A DNA stretch of 64,000 bases, taken from positions 806,001 through 870,000 of the forward strand of contig NZ_CP196351.1 of NCBI RefSeq assembly GCF_051668705.1. The letters run 5' to 3'. Below the pieces are notes generated by a model. That model worked only from the letters and a program-made list of their open reading frames with translations, made no database searches and was not told the origin of the DNA. This DNA is from Alterisphingorhabdus sp051668705 (GTDB lineage: Bacteria > Pseudomonadota > Alphaproteobacteria > Sphingomonadales > Sphingomonadaceae). This document shows, piece after piece, positions 52,224 through 61,679 of this stretch. Numbering within the stretch: position 1 is the stretch's first letter; every line of letters begins with the position of its first letter. The translations under genes were made by a program, and so were the position numbers.

Positions 52224-54902
52224 ATGACAACGACCGGAAATGATACGCTTGGTACACGCAAGACGTTGAGCGTAAATGGCACGGATTATACCATTTATTC
52301 ACTCAAAGCAGCTGCCGACAAATTGGGTGATATTTCACGGCTTCCTTACACGTTGAAGGTATTGCTGGAAAATATGCTGCGTTTTGAAGATGGCGGCCAT
52401 ACGGTTGACACCAAAGATGCACAGGCCGTTGTTGATTGGCAAAAAGACGCAAAATCAACAGCAGAAATTCAATATCGTCCGGCGCGCGTGCTGATGCAGG
52501 ATTTTACCGGCGTTCCGGCTGTTGTGGATCTTGCGGCGATGCGCGATGGCATTAAAGCATTGGGCGGTGATGCGCAGAAAATTAACCCGCAGGTTCCGGT
52601 TCATTTGGTGATTGACCATAGTGTGATGGTTGATGAATTTGGCACACCGCAGGCTTTTGATAACAATGTGGCGTTGGAATATCAGCGCAATATGGAGCGC
52701 TATGAATTCCTGAAATGGGGTTCTAAAGCCTTTGATAATTTCTCTGTTGTTCCTCCGGGAACTGGCATTTGCCACCAGGTTAATCTGGAGCATATTGCGC
52801 GCGGCGTATGGTCCAGCAAAGATGGCGCCGGGACAGAAGTTGCCTATCCTGACACATGTGTCGGCACAGATAGCCACACCACAATGATCAATGGACTGGG
52901 CGTTCTTGGCTGGGGTGTCGGCGGCATTGAGGCAGAGGCGGCGATGCTGGGTCAGCCAGTATCTATGCTGATCCCTGAAGTGGTAGGCTTTAAACTCACT
53001 GGCGAACTGGCCGAAGGTATTACCGCGACCGATCTGGTTCTGACCTGCGTACAAATGTTGCGCGAAGTCGGCGTTGTTGGCCGTTTTGTAGAATTTTATG
53101 GCCCCGGCGTTGCTGCATTGTCACTGGCCGATCGCGCGACCATCGCGAATATGGCGCCGGAATATGGCGCAACATGCGGTTTCTTCCCGATTGATGACAA
53201 GACACTGGATTATCTGCGTCTGACGGGCCGTGCAGAAAGCGAAATTGCGTTGACCGAAGCCTATGCCAAGGAACAGGGCTTTTGGCGTTTTGATGATGCA
53301 CCAGAGGCGATCTATACTAATACGCTGGAGCTCGATATGTCGAGCGTTGTGCCGTCTCTTTCCGGTCCAAAACTGCCGCAGCAGCGGGTTTCTATGTCAG
53401 ACCTGGATGAAGGTTTTAACACCGATCTGGGCGCAGTATTTAACACTGATGACAGCAAGGGCCGCGTTGCGGTTGAGGGCGAAGATTATGATCTTGGTCA
53501 CGGCGATGTCACCATTGCTGCCATTACCAGCTGCACCAACACATCAAACCCTAGCGTTTTGATTGCGGCCGGCCTGGTTGCCCGCAAAGCACGCGAAAAA
53601 GGTTTGCAGCGCAAGCCTTGGGTTAAGTCCTCATTGGCGCCGGGTTCTCAGGTGGTGACCGACTATCTGGACAAAGCCGGTTTGAGCGAAGACCTCAACT
53701 ATCTGGGCTTTAACCTGGTCGGCTATGGCTGCACGACGTGTATCGGCAATAGCGGGCCATTGCCTGCGCCGATCAGCAAGGCCATTAATGACAATGATCT
53801 GGTGGTGTCTTCGGTACTGTCCGGCAACCGGAATTTTGAAGGCCGCGTGTCGCAGGATGTGCGCGCCAACTATCTTGCATCACCGCCATTGGTGGTGGCG
53901 TATGCGCTGAAAGGCACTGTGCGCGAGGATATGTATGAAACGCCGATTGGGCAGGATCAGCAGGGCAATGATGTCTATCTGAAAGATATCTGGCCCACCA
54001 ATGATGAAGTTGCCGCCGCCATGCAAGGCGCAGTGAGCCGTGAGATGTTCGAAAGCCGCTATGCCAATGTCTATGATGGCGATGCGGCTTGGCAGGATAT
54101 TGATGTAACGGGCAGCGACACCTATAGCTGGCCAGCAGGTTCCACCTATGTCGCCAATCCACCATATTTTGATGGCATGACCATGACGCCAGAAGCCATT
54201 GGCGACATCAATGACGCGAAAGTATTGGCACTATTGGGTGACAGCATCACCACCGATCATATCTCTCCTGCTGGTGCCATTAAGGCAGACAGCCCTGCGG
54301 GCGAATATCTCTCCAGCCACCAGGTCGCCAAGCAGGATTTCAATTCCTATGGCTCACGCCGTGGCAACCATGATGTTATGATGCGCGGCACCTTTGCCAA
54401 TATCCGCATCAAAAACAAAATGGCTGATGGCAAAGAGGGCGGCTACACCAAATATGATGGCGAGATTATGCCGATTTATGATGCGGCGATGCGCCATAAA
54501 GCGGATGGCAAGGCCCTGGTGGTCATTGGCGGTGAGCAATATGGCACGGGGTCTTCACGCGATTGGGCGGCCAAAGGCACCAATTTGCTGGGCGTCAAAG
54601 CCGTTATCGTGAAAAGCTATGAGCGTATTCACCGGTCCAATCTGGTGGGCATGGGCGTATTGCCATTGCAATTTGCCGATGGCGTTGATGCGGACACGCT
54701 TGGTCTTGATGGTACGGAAAGTTTTACCATCAAAAATGTCGCCAATCTGGACCCACGTCAGACGGTAGAGGTTGAAATGACCCGCGCCGATGGCACCACA
54801 GCAACCTTCAACACATTGTGCCGCATCGACACCGCGAATGAGATGGAATATTTCCTGAACGGTGGCATCTTGCATTATGTGCTGCGTAATCTTGCGGGAT
54901 AA
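52224..54902 (+). CDS. acnA: Aconitate hydratase A
   Basis: Aconitase interconverts citrate and isocitrate. The 892-residue AcnA/IRP-type protein has T-D-S-H-T-T-M-I-N near 215, cluster cysteines in I-T-S-C-T-N-T-S-N-P and G-C-T-T-C-I-G-N-S-G-P, and the C-terminal swivel domain with Y-G-S-R-R-G-N-H and Y-G-T-G-S-S-R-D-W-A. I use ATG 52224, which has GGAG 7 bases upstream; an ATG at 52212 is also in frame. Confidence 0.97.
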   Translation: MTTTGNDTLGTRKTLSVNGTDYTIYSLKAAADKLGDISRLPYTLKVLLENMLRFEDGGHTVDTKDAQAVVDWQKDAKSTAEIQYRPARVLMQDFTGVPAVVDLAAMRDGIKALGGDAQKINPQVPVHLVIDHSVMVDEFGTPQAFDNNVALEYQRNMERYEFLKWGSKAFDNFSVVPPGTGICHQVNLEHIARGVWSSKDGAGTEVAYPDTCVGTDSHTTMINGLGVLGWGVGGIEAEAAMLGQPVSMLIPEVVGFKLTGELAEGITATDLVLTCVQMLREVGVVGRFVEFYGPGVAALSLADRATIANMAPEYGATCGFFPIDDKTLDYLRLTGRAESEIALTEAYAKEQGFWRFDDAPEAIYTNTLELDMSSVVPSLSGPKLPQQRVSMSDLDEGFNTDLGAVFNTDDSKGRVAVEGEDYDLGHGDVTIAAITSCTNTSNPSVLIAAGLVARKAREKGLQRKPWVKSSLAPGSQVVTDYLDKAGLSEDLNYLGFNLVGYGCTTCIGNSGPLPAPISKAINDNDLVVSSVLSGNRNFEGRVSQDVRANYLASPPLVVAYALKGTVREDMYETPIGQDQQGNDVYLKDIWPTNDEVAAAMQGAVSREMFESRYANVYDGDAAWQDIDVTGSDTYSWPAGSTYVANPPYFDGMTMTPEAIGDINDAKVLALLGDSITTDHISPAGAIKADSPAGEYLSSHQVAKQDFNSYGSRRGNHDVMMRGTFANIRIKNKMADGKEGGYTKYDGEIMPIYDAAMRHKADGKALVVIGGEQYGTGSSRDWAAKGTNLLGVKAVIVKSYERIHRSNLVGMGVLPLQFADGVDADTLGLDGTESFTIKNVANLDPRQTVEVEMTRADGTTATFNTLCRIDTANEMEYFLNGGILHYVLRNLAG

Positions 54903-54911
54903 CGCGAAGCA

Positions 54912-56471
54912 GTGGCGCTAAAAGCTCCTCTGCCCGAGAGCGAGGCAAAGGACCCGGGCAAGGTTGACCCTTTGCGGGAGGCTATGCATTGGCTGCTGCA
55001 TTGGTGGCAGGATGCGGTGCATGATATTGATCATGTTGCCGTGATAAATAAGGTGCACGGTGAATCCTATCTCACCGGCCGCTATGTCTTTATGACATGT
55101 ATGTCGGCCGGTATCGCCATTTTGGGCCTGCTATTGTCATCGCCAGCGGTGGTGATTGGCGCCATGCTTTTATCGCCGCTTATGGGGCCAATATTGGGCG
55201 CTGGCTTTGCACTGGCCATTGGTGATGTGCGCTGGCTGCGCGAATGCAGCATTGCCTTGCTGGTCGGGATAATCGTAGCCATATTATTTTGTGCCTTGAT
55301 TGTGCTTATCAGCCCATTGGACACTGTCACAGAAGAAATTGCTGCACGGACACGGCCCAATCTGTTCGACTTGGGTGTAGCCTTATTCTCTGCATTGGCA
55401 GGCGCCTATGCAATGATTAAGGGGCGGGAGGGCACTATTGTTGGCGTCGCAATCGCCACCGCCCTTATGCCGCCGCTTGCGGTGGTTGGCTTTGGATTAG
55501 CAACGGGCAATGGCGTTATATTGGGCGGCTCTTTGCTGCTGTTTTTCACCAACCTGATGACTATTGCCTTGACCGCCGCTATAATGGCGCGGCTTAACGG
55601 CTTTCGTTCGGCCCTATCTGCACAGCAAACCTTGGTGCAAAGCATTATTGCCATTGTTGTATTTGTCGTTCTCGCGGTACCGCTTGGGCTGTCATTGCAG
55701 CAGGTTGCATGGGAATCGAACGCAATTCGCCGCGCCAATTCGGTGGTGGCCAGTGCCTTTAGTGAAAAAGCACGGGTAAGCCAGCTTGATATTGATTATG
55801 TTAGCGAACCCATTGCTTTAAAAGCGACGGTGTTAACACCGGATCTTGAACCAAAGGCCAGTGAGACAGTTGAGCGCTTGCTGACACAAGAGCTGGGCGT
55901 TCCCATTTCTGTGGCTATCAACCAATATCGCGTTGGCACTGATGATCAGGATGTACAAAATGCCGAATTGGCTGCTGCAAAATTGCAGGCGCAAAGTGTA
56001 GAGCGGGATCGCCGAATTGCGTCCATGGTAGATACATTGGCTCTGGTTGCCGGAGTGAGCGGTGATGATGTATTTGTCGACCAAGCGAAGAAGCGGATTG
56101 TCGCGAAGGCCAAGCCACTACCAGGTGCTACCATGGCCAGCTATTATGCTTTGGAGCAGCGCATGAGCAAGCGTGATCCGGAATGGACATTTATTGTTGA
56201 GCCGCCAGCACTGGCATTGCCTAGGGTTTCCTTGTCTGATGGCGCTCTTGCCGAAAATGATGCCAATTATGCACTGGCTTTATGGGCGATCAAGCGAGTC
56301 GATGGCCCGGTCGCTGTAACGGGCAGCAAAGATGCTGCCAATATTGTGTTGGAACGGCTGCGCGAAGACGGTGTTGAAGCAGTCTATAACAGATCAAACA
56401 ATGTCAGTGACAGCAGGGTCAATTTTATATGGTTGGCCCCGGATACAGATGCGCCAAGGCCGGAATCTTAA
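54912..56471 (+). CDS. DUF389 membrane protein
   Basis: The 519 residues contain a DUF389 membrane domain with about six helices between 50 and 270 and the typical S-P-A-V-V-I-G-A-M-L-L-S-P-L-M-G-P and V-G-V-A-I-A-T-A-L-M-P-P-L-A-V-V-G motifs. A ~240-residue soluble C-terminal part follows, with BON/OmpA-like segments. Function of the family is not established. The GTG start lies 10 bases after acnA, so the two may be co-transcribed. Confidence 0.82.
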   Translation: MALKAPLPESEAKDPGKVDPLREAMHWLLHWWQDAVHDIDHVAVINKVHGESYLTGRYVFMTCMSAGIAILGLLLSSPAVVIGAMLLSPLMGPILGAGFALAIGDVRWLRECSIALLVGIIVAILFCALIVLISPLDTVTEEIAARTRPNLFDLGVALFSALAGAYAMIKGREGTIVGVAIATALMPPLAVVGFGLATGNGVILGGSLLLFFTNLMTIALTAAIMARLNGFRSALSAQQTLVQSIIAIVVFVVLAVPLGLSLQQVAWESNAIRRANSVVASAFSEKARVSQLDIDYVSEPIALKATVLTPDLEPKASETVERLLTQELGVPISVAINQYRVGTDDQDVQNAELAAAKLQAQSVERDRRIASMVDTLALVAGVSGDDVFVDQAKKRIVAKAKPLPGATMASYYALEQRMSKRDPEWTFIVEPPALALPRVSLSDGALAENDANYALALWAIKRVDGPVAVTGSKDAANIVLERLREDGVEAVYNRSNNVSDSRVNFIWLAPDTDAPRPES

Positions 56472-56489
56472 AATCAATATTGAGAGTCT

Positions 56490-57119
56490 TTAGGATGCGA
56501 TGCGCAAATTACCATGATGTGCAACGTTCATTCTTAGGCCGTTGAACAATGTGTCTATAATAATGCGCAAATTCTCAGGTGTTGCCGTTGACCAGAGGCC
56601 CATCATTGTTTCAGGGTTGACGAATGGCTGGATCATCAAATTGATCAATGACACAATATGGTCAATCTCCATGCCTTCAAAATAGCCTTCAGCCATGGCT
56701 TCGGCAACAATAACGGCCATATAATGATCTGCTAAATCGATATAACCGCGGATCACCTCAAAATGTTCTGCGCCAATTTCCATATAGCTTTCAAACAGTT
56801 TCGGGTCGTCTTCAAACCGAGCGCGCTTTACCGTCAGGCGCTGATCGAAAAAGTTGAACAGCTTTTGTTTTGCCGGAACATCAGAAGCGATGACATCTTC
56901 CATGATGGCGTTAAGTTCTTTGAACCAACGTTCGGCCATCGCCTCGTAAAAGGCTTCCTTGGAATCGAAATAGCGATAGAAGTTGGACTGTGACATGTCG
57001 CAAGCTGCGGCGATTTCTGAGACGCTAAAGTCTCTGGCACCGCGCTGACGGATCATTTCTTCAGCGGTTTCCATGATTTCGTTGCGGATCATTTCTGGGT
57101 CAAGCTGGGGACGGGGCAT
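56490..57119 (-). CDS. TetR-family transcriptional regulator
   Basis: The 209-residue protein has an N-terminal TetR helix-turn-helix (F-S-V-S-E-I-A-A-A-C-D-M-S-Q-S-N-F-Y-R-Y-F, about 30-52) and a helical ligand/dimer domain. The ATG at 57119 has AAGGA 8 bases upstream; the open frame extends to 57149. No structural gene diverges directly from it: the next gene, YgfZ, is on the same strand about 150 bases upstream. The regulated target is unclear and the regulator may act elsewhere. Confidence 0.88.
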   Translation of the reverse strand: MPRPQLDPEMIRNEIMETAEEMIRQRGARDFSVSEIAAACDMSQSNFYRYFDSKEAFYEAMAERWFKELNAIMEDVIASDVPAKQKLFNFFDQRLTVKRARFEDDPKLFESYMEIGAEHFEVIRGYIDLADHYMAVIVAEAMAEGYFEGMEIDHIVSLINLMIQPFVNPETMMGLWSTATPENLRIIIDTLFNGLRMNVAHHGNLRIAS

Positions 57120-57268
57120 TATGTAATCCTTAGCCAATTTGCGAGTCATTCACGTCACTGGTGTAATCACATATAGCAGTTTGATGATAAATAACAATAT
57201 TTATCAATTATTATTTTTGCACTCTCATGTGCAGAAAAGTGAACCTATGCAATAATGGGCCTGCAAAT

Positions 57269-58042
57269 TTAATCCGCCAGTATAGCGCTTTTTTGCCAAT
57301 CGGGGAGCGGCCAGTCAGCCATATCGTCGACAGGAGCGTGCACGACTGCCAGCTGCGCATCATCATAGATGTGGCGCACGCGCTTTTCATCCGCCACACC
57401 GATAGGTACAATCGCAACCCTGCGGTTGACCTTGCTGCGATAGTGCATGCGCGCAGTGTTTTCCTGCCCAATAAAGCAGCCTTTTGTATAAGAGACACCG
57501 TTTAGTTCTTCGGCATTGCATTCGAGCCAAAGTGTTTTTTCCTGACCGAAATCAATCTGCCCCTCGGCAATGCCCTGCTGCAACCGATGTGCCAACCAGT
57601 CAGCATCTGCATTACCAGCTTCTTGTGGGCCGCTGTCTAGCCAGCGATAGCCAAGACTTGCCAGTCGTGGATCAACAACAGCATTGTTGCCGGGGTCGGT
57701 TTTCGACCAATGCACAGACAGATTATCATCCAAAGCAATCGTGATTTTGCGCCGCAAACGATAGATAGACAGACGGCGAATAAGTGCTTCGGCGCTGACT
57801 TTCTCACAATCAATCAGTATATCATCACCATCTGCCCATAGCAGAAAGTCAAACAATGCTTTGCCCTGTGCTGATAACAGCGCCGACCATAAACACATTG
57901 TGTCGCCAATGGCGTTCATGTCCTGAGTCACTAGGCCTTGCAGAAAATCGCGTATATTTTCTGCTTCATCTGAGGGCGATAGGCGGATAACAGCGCGGTT
58001 GGACAAATATGTTGCGGTCTGGGTGATTGCAGTATCATTCAT
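57269..58042 (-). CDS. ygfZ: Folate-binding Fe-S repair protein YgfZ/GcvT-like
   Basis: The 257-residue protein carries the YgfZ signature Y-T-K-G-C-F-I-G-Q-E near residue 183, within a GcvT-like fold. YgfZ (IBA57) binds folate and supports assembly or repair of certain Fe-S enzymes such as MiaB. It is somewhat short of E. coli YgfZ (326 aa) but normal for alphaproteobacterial forms. It is divergent from pyrC with a 64-base shared upstream region. Confidence 0.85.
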   Translation of the reverse strand: MNDTAITQTATYLSNRAVIRLSPSDEAENIRDFLQGLVTQDMNAIGDTMCLWSALLSAQGKALFDFLLWADGDDILIDCEKVSAEALIRRLSIYRLRRKITIALDDNLSVHWSKTDPGNNAVVDPRLASLGYRWLDSGPQEAGNADADWLAHRLQQGIAEGQIDFGQEKTLWLECNAEELNGVSYTKGCFIGQENTARMHYRSKVNRRVAIVPIGVADEKRVRHIYDDAQLAVVHAPVDDMADWPLPDWQKSAILAD

Positions 58043-58106
58043 CTGCTGTAATTAGGGTTTCGCAAGAGCATTTCCAAGACGCACAGTGCAAACTACGGAT
58101 AAAGAT

Positions 58107-59144
58107 ATGACAGATATGTTGACGATCAGGCAGCCGGATGACTGGCATCTTCATTTGCGCGATGGTGCCATGATGCAGGCGGTGATTGGCTATACCGCAC
58201 GGCAATTTGCCCGCGCCATTGTCATGCCCAACCTGTCTCCGCCGGTTACCAGTTCACAACAAGCCAGTGAGTACCGAGCGTGCATCTTGGCTGCTGTGCC
58301 AGAGGGGCTGAACTTTACGCCGTTAATGACTTGCTATTTGACAGACAGTGTTGATGCAAAAGACCTGAGACAAGGTTTTGAGAGCGGAATATTCACCGCC
58401 GCCAAATTATACCCTGCCAATGCCACCACCAACAGCGCACATGGGGTTAGCAATATTGACAACCTCATGCCGGCTTTGGAAGTGATGCAGGACATAGGTA
58501 TGCCGCTGCTGATCCATGGTGAAGTAACGGATGGCGATATCGACATTTTCGATCGTGAAGCGGTCTTTATCGACCGTATTTTGTCATCACTGGTTGAAAA
58601 AATGCCGCGGCTGAAAGTGGTTTTTGAGCATATTACGACTGAACAGGCCGTACAATTTGTGCTGGCGACCGGAGAGAATGTCGCCGCGACCATTACGCCG
58701 CAGCATCTGCATATTAATCGGAACGCCATTTTTGCAGGCGGTATTCGTCCGCATGCTTATTGTTTGCCCATCGCCAAGCGAGAGCGGCACCGTTTGGCAT
58801 TGCGCAAAGCCGCGACCAGCGGGTCGCCGAAATTCTTTTTGGGAACAGACAGTGCGCCGCATGAGGTTGCCGCAAAAGAATCTGCTTGCGGCTGCGCTGG
58901 TATTTTCAATGCACCTTTCGCGTTGGAAAGCTATGCTACCGTGTTTGAGGAAGAGGGTGCGCTTGATAAGCTAGAAGGCTTCGCATCGGTGCACGGCCCG
59001 AATTTTTATGAATTACCGCTCAACACAGGTACGGTTACTTTGCAGCGCACACCAATAAGCGTTGATGACAAACTGGTGCTTGCAGGTGCAGAACTGGTGC
59101 CGTTTCATGCTGGTGAGACTATTAACTGGCAGATTGCCAGCTAA
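58107..59144 (+). CDS. pyrC: Dihydroorotase PyrC (class II)
   Basis: PyrC cyclises carbamoyl-aspartate to dihydroorotate in pyrimidine synthesis. The 345-residue protein has H14-x-H16 in D-W-H-L-H-L-R-D-G, the carboxylated Lys100 in A-A-K-L-Y-P-A-N-A-T-T, and later metal histidines plus the Asp in L-G-T-D-S-A-P-H. Length is that of E. coli PyrC. ATG 58107 is chosen (GGATAAAG upstream); an upstream in-frame start at 58086 adds 7 residues. Confidence 0.95.
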   Translation: MTDMLTIRQPDDWHLHLRDGAMMQAVIGYTARQFARAIVMPNLSPPVTSSQQASEYRACILAAVPEGLNFTPLMTCYLTDSVDAKDLRQGFESGIFTAAKLYPANATTNSAHGVSNIDNLMPALEVMQDIGMPLLIHGEVTDGDIDIFDREAVFIDRILSSLVEKMPRLKVVFEHITTEQAVQFVLATGENVAATITPQHLHINRNAIFAGGIRPHAYCLPIAKRERHRLALRKAATSGSPKFFLGTDSAPHEVAAKESACGCAGIFNAPFALESYATVFEEEGALDKLEGFASVHGPNFYELPLNTGTVTLQRTPISVDDKLVLAGAELVPFHAGETINWQIAS

Positions 59145-59157
59145 GCTGTCAGGCAAG

Positions 59158-60069
59158 CTAGGTCTTCACTGGCTGGTTTATGGCTATTCTGCGGGAAGCC
59201 AGATAGGCGTCGGTCGAATATATCATCAGTGCAAGCCAAATCAGCGAGAAGCAGATAATCTGGGCGCCGGCCAAAGGCTCATTATAAAGGAACACACCCA
59301 ATATAAATTGAATTGTTGGCCCTATATATTGAATGAAACCCAAGGTTGAGAGTGGCATTTTTTTGGCTGCAGAGGCAAAGAATAGCAAAGGTATGGCCGT
59401 AATCGCCCCGCCAAGCACTAGGAAGATATCTGTCTTGACGGAATAGCCAAGGCCCGGCGCTTCGCTGTTAAAGCCCGCCCAAATGATAAAGCCTAATGCG
59501 ATAGGGAAGAGCAAGCTGGTCTCTACCGATAGTCCGGGCACTGCTTTGACCGATGCTATTTTGCGGACCATGCCATATGCCCCGAAGCTGATGGCCAATG
59601 TGAGGCTGATCCATATACCGTCCAGCGATTCCTGCGCCAAAATACATACGCCGATAGCCGCCAATGCTACCGCCAGCCATTGCACGCGGTTCAAGCGCTC
59701 TTTGAAAAACACCATCCCCAAAACAACGTTCAGCAAGGGGTTGAGGAAATAGCCTAGGCTGGCAGCCAGTATCTGCCCGGACATGACTGCATAAATATAG
59801 ACCAGCCAATTGGTGGCTATCAGCAATGAACTAAGTAGCAGCATCATTGTGTCTTTGCGGCTTTTTAATACCGCGAGATATTCCGCTATTCGGCCGCGCA
59901 GTGCCAGCATGACCAGCAACATGGGTACTGCCCAAACTATGCGATGAGACACGACGTGGACGGGTGAGATTTCAGCCAACTGCTTAAAAAACAGCGGCAT
60001 AAAGCCCCAAATGATATAGGCTATAAGCGCGTGCAAAAGGCCTGTACGAAATTCACTATTGTCCGTCAT
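59158..60069 (-). CDS. rarD: RarD-type DMT permease
   Basis: The 303-residue protein has ten membrane helices and the RarD fingerprint: A-Y-I-I-W-G-F-M-P-L-F-F-K near the N-terminus, H-R-I-V-W, Y-I-Y-A-V-M-S-G, S-L-G-Y-F-L-N-P-L, and Y-I-G-P-T-I-Q-F. RarD proteins are EamA transporters of uncertain substrate. Start codons at 60078 and 60069 are both possible. It is convergent with pyrC. Confidence 0.85.
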   Translation of the reverse strand: MTDNSEFRTGLLHALIAYIIWGFMPLFFKQLAEISPVHVVSHRIVWAVPMLLVMLALRGRIAEYLAVLKSRKDTMMLLLSSLLIATNWLVYIYAVMSGQILAASLGYFLNPLLNVVLGMVFFKERLNRVQWLAVALAAIGVCILAQESLDGIWISLTLAISFGAYGMVRKIASVKAVPGLSVETSLLFPIALGFIIWAGFNSEAPGLGYSVKTDIFLVLGGAITAIPLLFFASAAKKMPLSTLGFIQYIGPTIQFILGVFLYNEPLAGAQIICFSLIWLALMIYSTDAYLASRRIAINQPVKT

Positions 60070-60137
60070 GCATGGCACTTAGGCGCAATCGTGCTGGTTT
60101 GCACGTCGTTTATCGCTCAGCTCAATTGCGAGGAATC

Positions 60138-60359
60138 TTAAAAGATACCGCCGCCAAGAAACAGTCTGACGATACAAATGACCGTGACGAACAAGCAAAG
60201 ATTGCGACCGGAATCGGACCGCGACAATGCACCAAAGAGCACACCTATCAGTGCGAAGGGAATAATGAGCCAGTTTAGAGAACCAAAAAAAGGCACAAAA
60301 CCGACAACTGCCATGATAAGTGTTACGACACCAATGATAAGAGAGAGTATATTTAGCAT
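60138..60359 (-). CDS. Small membrane protein, unknown function
   Basis: The 73-residue protein is nearly all hydrophobic, with two to three helices (about 5-25, 28-43, 53-70) and a short polar S-R-S-D-S-G-R-N loop. I do not recognise a characterised family. The ATG at 60359 is favoured because a consensus promoter ends 6 bases before it, so the transcript would begin at or next to the start codon; there is no ribosome-binding site. The longer frame to 60428 would place the promoter inside the gene. Confidence 0.6.
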   Translation of the reverse strand: MLNILSLIIGVVTLIMAVVGFVPFFGSLNWLIIPFALIGVLFGALSRSDSGRNLCLFVTVICIVRLFLGGGIF

Positions 60360-60365
60360 ATCTGT

Positions 60366-60394
60366 ATTATATGAGTAATACAGAACGGGTGCAA
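60366..60394 (-). promoter_or_regulatory. Consensus sigma-70-type promoter for the 60359 gene
   Basis: On the reverse strand, TTGCAC (-35), a 17-base spacer, and TATAAT (-10) are followed after 6 bases by the ATG of the small membrane protein. The start site would fall on or beside the A of ATG, giving a leaderless mRNA. Confidence 0.7.
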
Positions 60395-60533
60395 CCTGGT
60401 TGAGAGCTTTTTGTCGAATGCTGTTCACGCTCTGTCATTTTGCGCATGGTGATGATAGGCCTGTGAAAAAGGTTTAGGCAGAAGCCCAAGCGTTAGAAAA
60501 GACCATGATATTAAGAAGGTGGGGCCAGAAAAT

Positions 60534-61070
60534 ATGATCAACGGACCGATATTGGTAACCGAAAGGCTGATTTTACGGCCACCGTCTCAAGAGGATTTTC
60601 CGGCTTTTGTGAAATTCAGCAGCGACCCTGACACTACGCAATTTATTGGTGGGGTGATGAATGAAGCACAGGCTTGGCGGTCATGGTCGACAATTGCTGG
60701 TGCTTGGCATTTGCGCGGCTTTTCCATGTTCTCATTGATATCGCGCGATAATGGAGAATGGATTGGGCGTATAGGCCCCTGGGAACCAGTAGGTTGGCCG
60801 GGTAAGGAAATTGGCTGGGGTGTAGCGCCGGAATATGCTGGCAAGGGCTATGCCTTTGAAGCAGCAAAGGCCTGTATGGATTATGCTTTTGATCTGCTGG
60901 GATGGGAAGATGTCATTCATACAATAGCGCCAGATAATATTGCATCGATAAAATTGGCAGAGCGACTGGGCTCGACAAATTTGGGACCAACCGCATTGCC
61001 AGCACCATTTGATGAGGAACGAGTTGACAAATATGGGCAAACACGCGCGCAATGGCGGTCGCGCTCATAA
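60534..61070 (+). CDS. GNAT-family N-acetyltransferase (RimJ/RimL-like)
   Basis: The 178-residue protein starts I-L-V-T-E-R-L-I-L-R-P-P and has the acetyl-CoA-binding turn E-Y-A-G-K-G-Y-A-F-E-A-A, as in RimJ/RimL-type GNAT enzymes. The N-I-A-S-I-K-L-A-E-R-L-G helix follows. The substrate could be a protein N-terminus or a small molecule. ATG 60534 is preferred, with GGTGGGG about 9 bases upstream. A DUF1330 gene follows after 26 bases. Confidence 0.85.
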   Translation: MINGPILVTERLILRPPSQEDFPAFVKFSSDPDTTQFIGGVMNEAQAWRSWSTIAGAWHLRGFSMFSLISRDNGEWIGRIGPWEPVGWPGKEIGWGVAPEYAGKGYAFEAAKACMDYAFDLLGWEDVIHTIAPDNIASIKLAERLGSTNLGPTALPAPFDEERVDKYGQTRAQWRSRS

Positions 61071-61096
61071 GGATTTGACCAAATGAGGGGCAGATA

Positions 61097-61537
61097 ATGA
61101 GTGAAGAATATTATGTTGATCCGCTGCGTGAGCAATTTGATGCTTTTAAGGCGTTGCCGCGTGACAGGCCTATCAATATGCTCAATCAGGTGCGTTTTCG
61201 CGATGTGGCCACCTATGCCAAGGACCATAACGAATATGGCAAAGGGCTAAGCGGAGAGCAGGCCTATGCTTTATATGGTGAGCAAAGCGGGCCGATATTT
61301 AAACGCGTTGGCGGCACAATCATTTGGCGCGGGATATGTGAAACTGTTTTGACCGGTCCTCAGCATGAAGATTGGGATGCGATGTTCATTGCTCGCTACC
61401 CCCATGCAGGCGCTTTTCTGGAGATGGTGACCGATCCAGTTTACCGTGAAGTGGTCAAGCACCGGCAAGCTGCTGTTGCGACATCACGGCTGATCAGATG
61501 CGGCGAAGTATCCTCCCAAAATGGGACATTTGCGTAA
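61097..61537 (+). CDS. DUF1330 domain protein
   Basis: The 146-residue protein has a dimeric ferredoxin-like DUF1330 pattern: I-N-M-L-N-Q-V-R-F near 30 and A-M-F-I-A-R-Y-P-H-A-G-A-F-L-E-M-V near 100. The role of the family is not established. It probably shares a transcript with the acetyltransferase gene. Confidence 0.78.
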   Translation: MSEEYYVDPLREQFDAFKALPRDRPINMLNQVRFRDVATYAKDHNEYGKGLSGEQAYALYGEQSGPIFKRVGGTIIWRGICETVLTGPQHEDWDAMFIARYPHAGAFLEMVTDPVYREVVKHRQAAVATSRLIRCGEVSSQNGTFA

Positions 61538-61679
61538 TATGACTGTAGGGAATTAACCTATTCTCCTAATAGAAAATTAAGAATTTCCTTGGAATAACTA
61601 ACAGTTGATTAATTATATTCTGATTGCCTATTTAGCCCGCGATAATCATAAATTTACGGGTTTTGCAAAGAGGTTCAAA

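Noticed and set aside
52455..53054. 199-codon reverse frame
   Set aside because: Antisense to acnA; no protein-like pattern.
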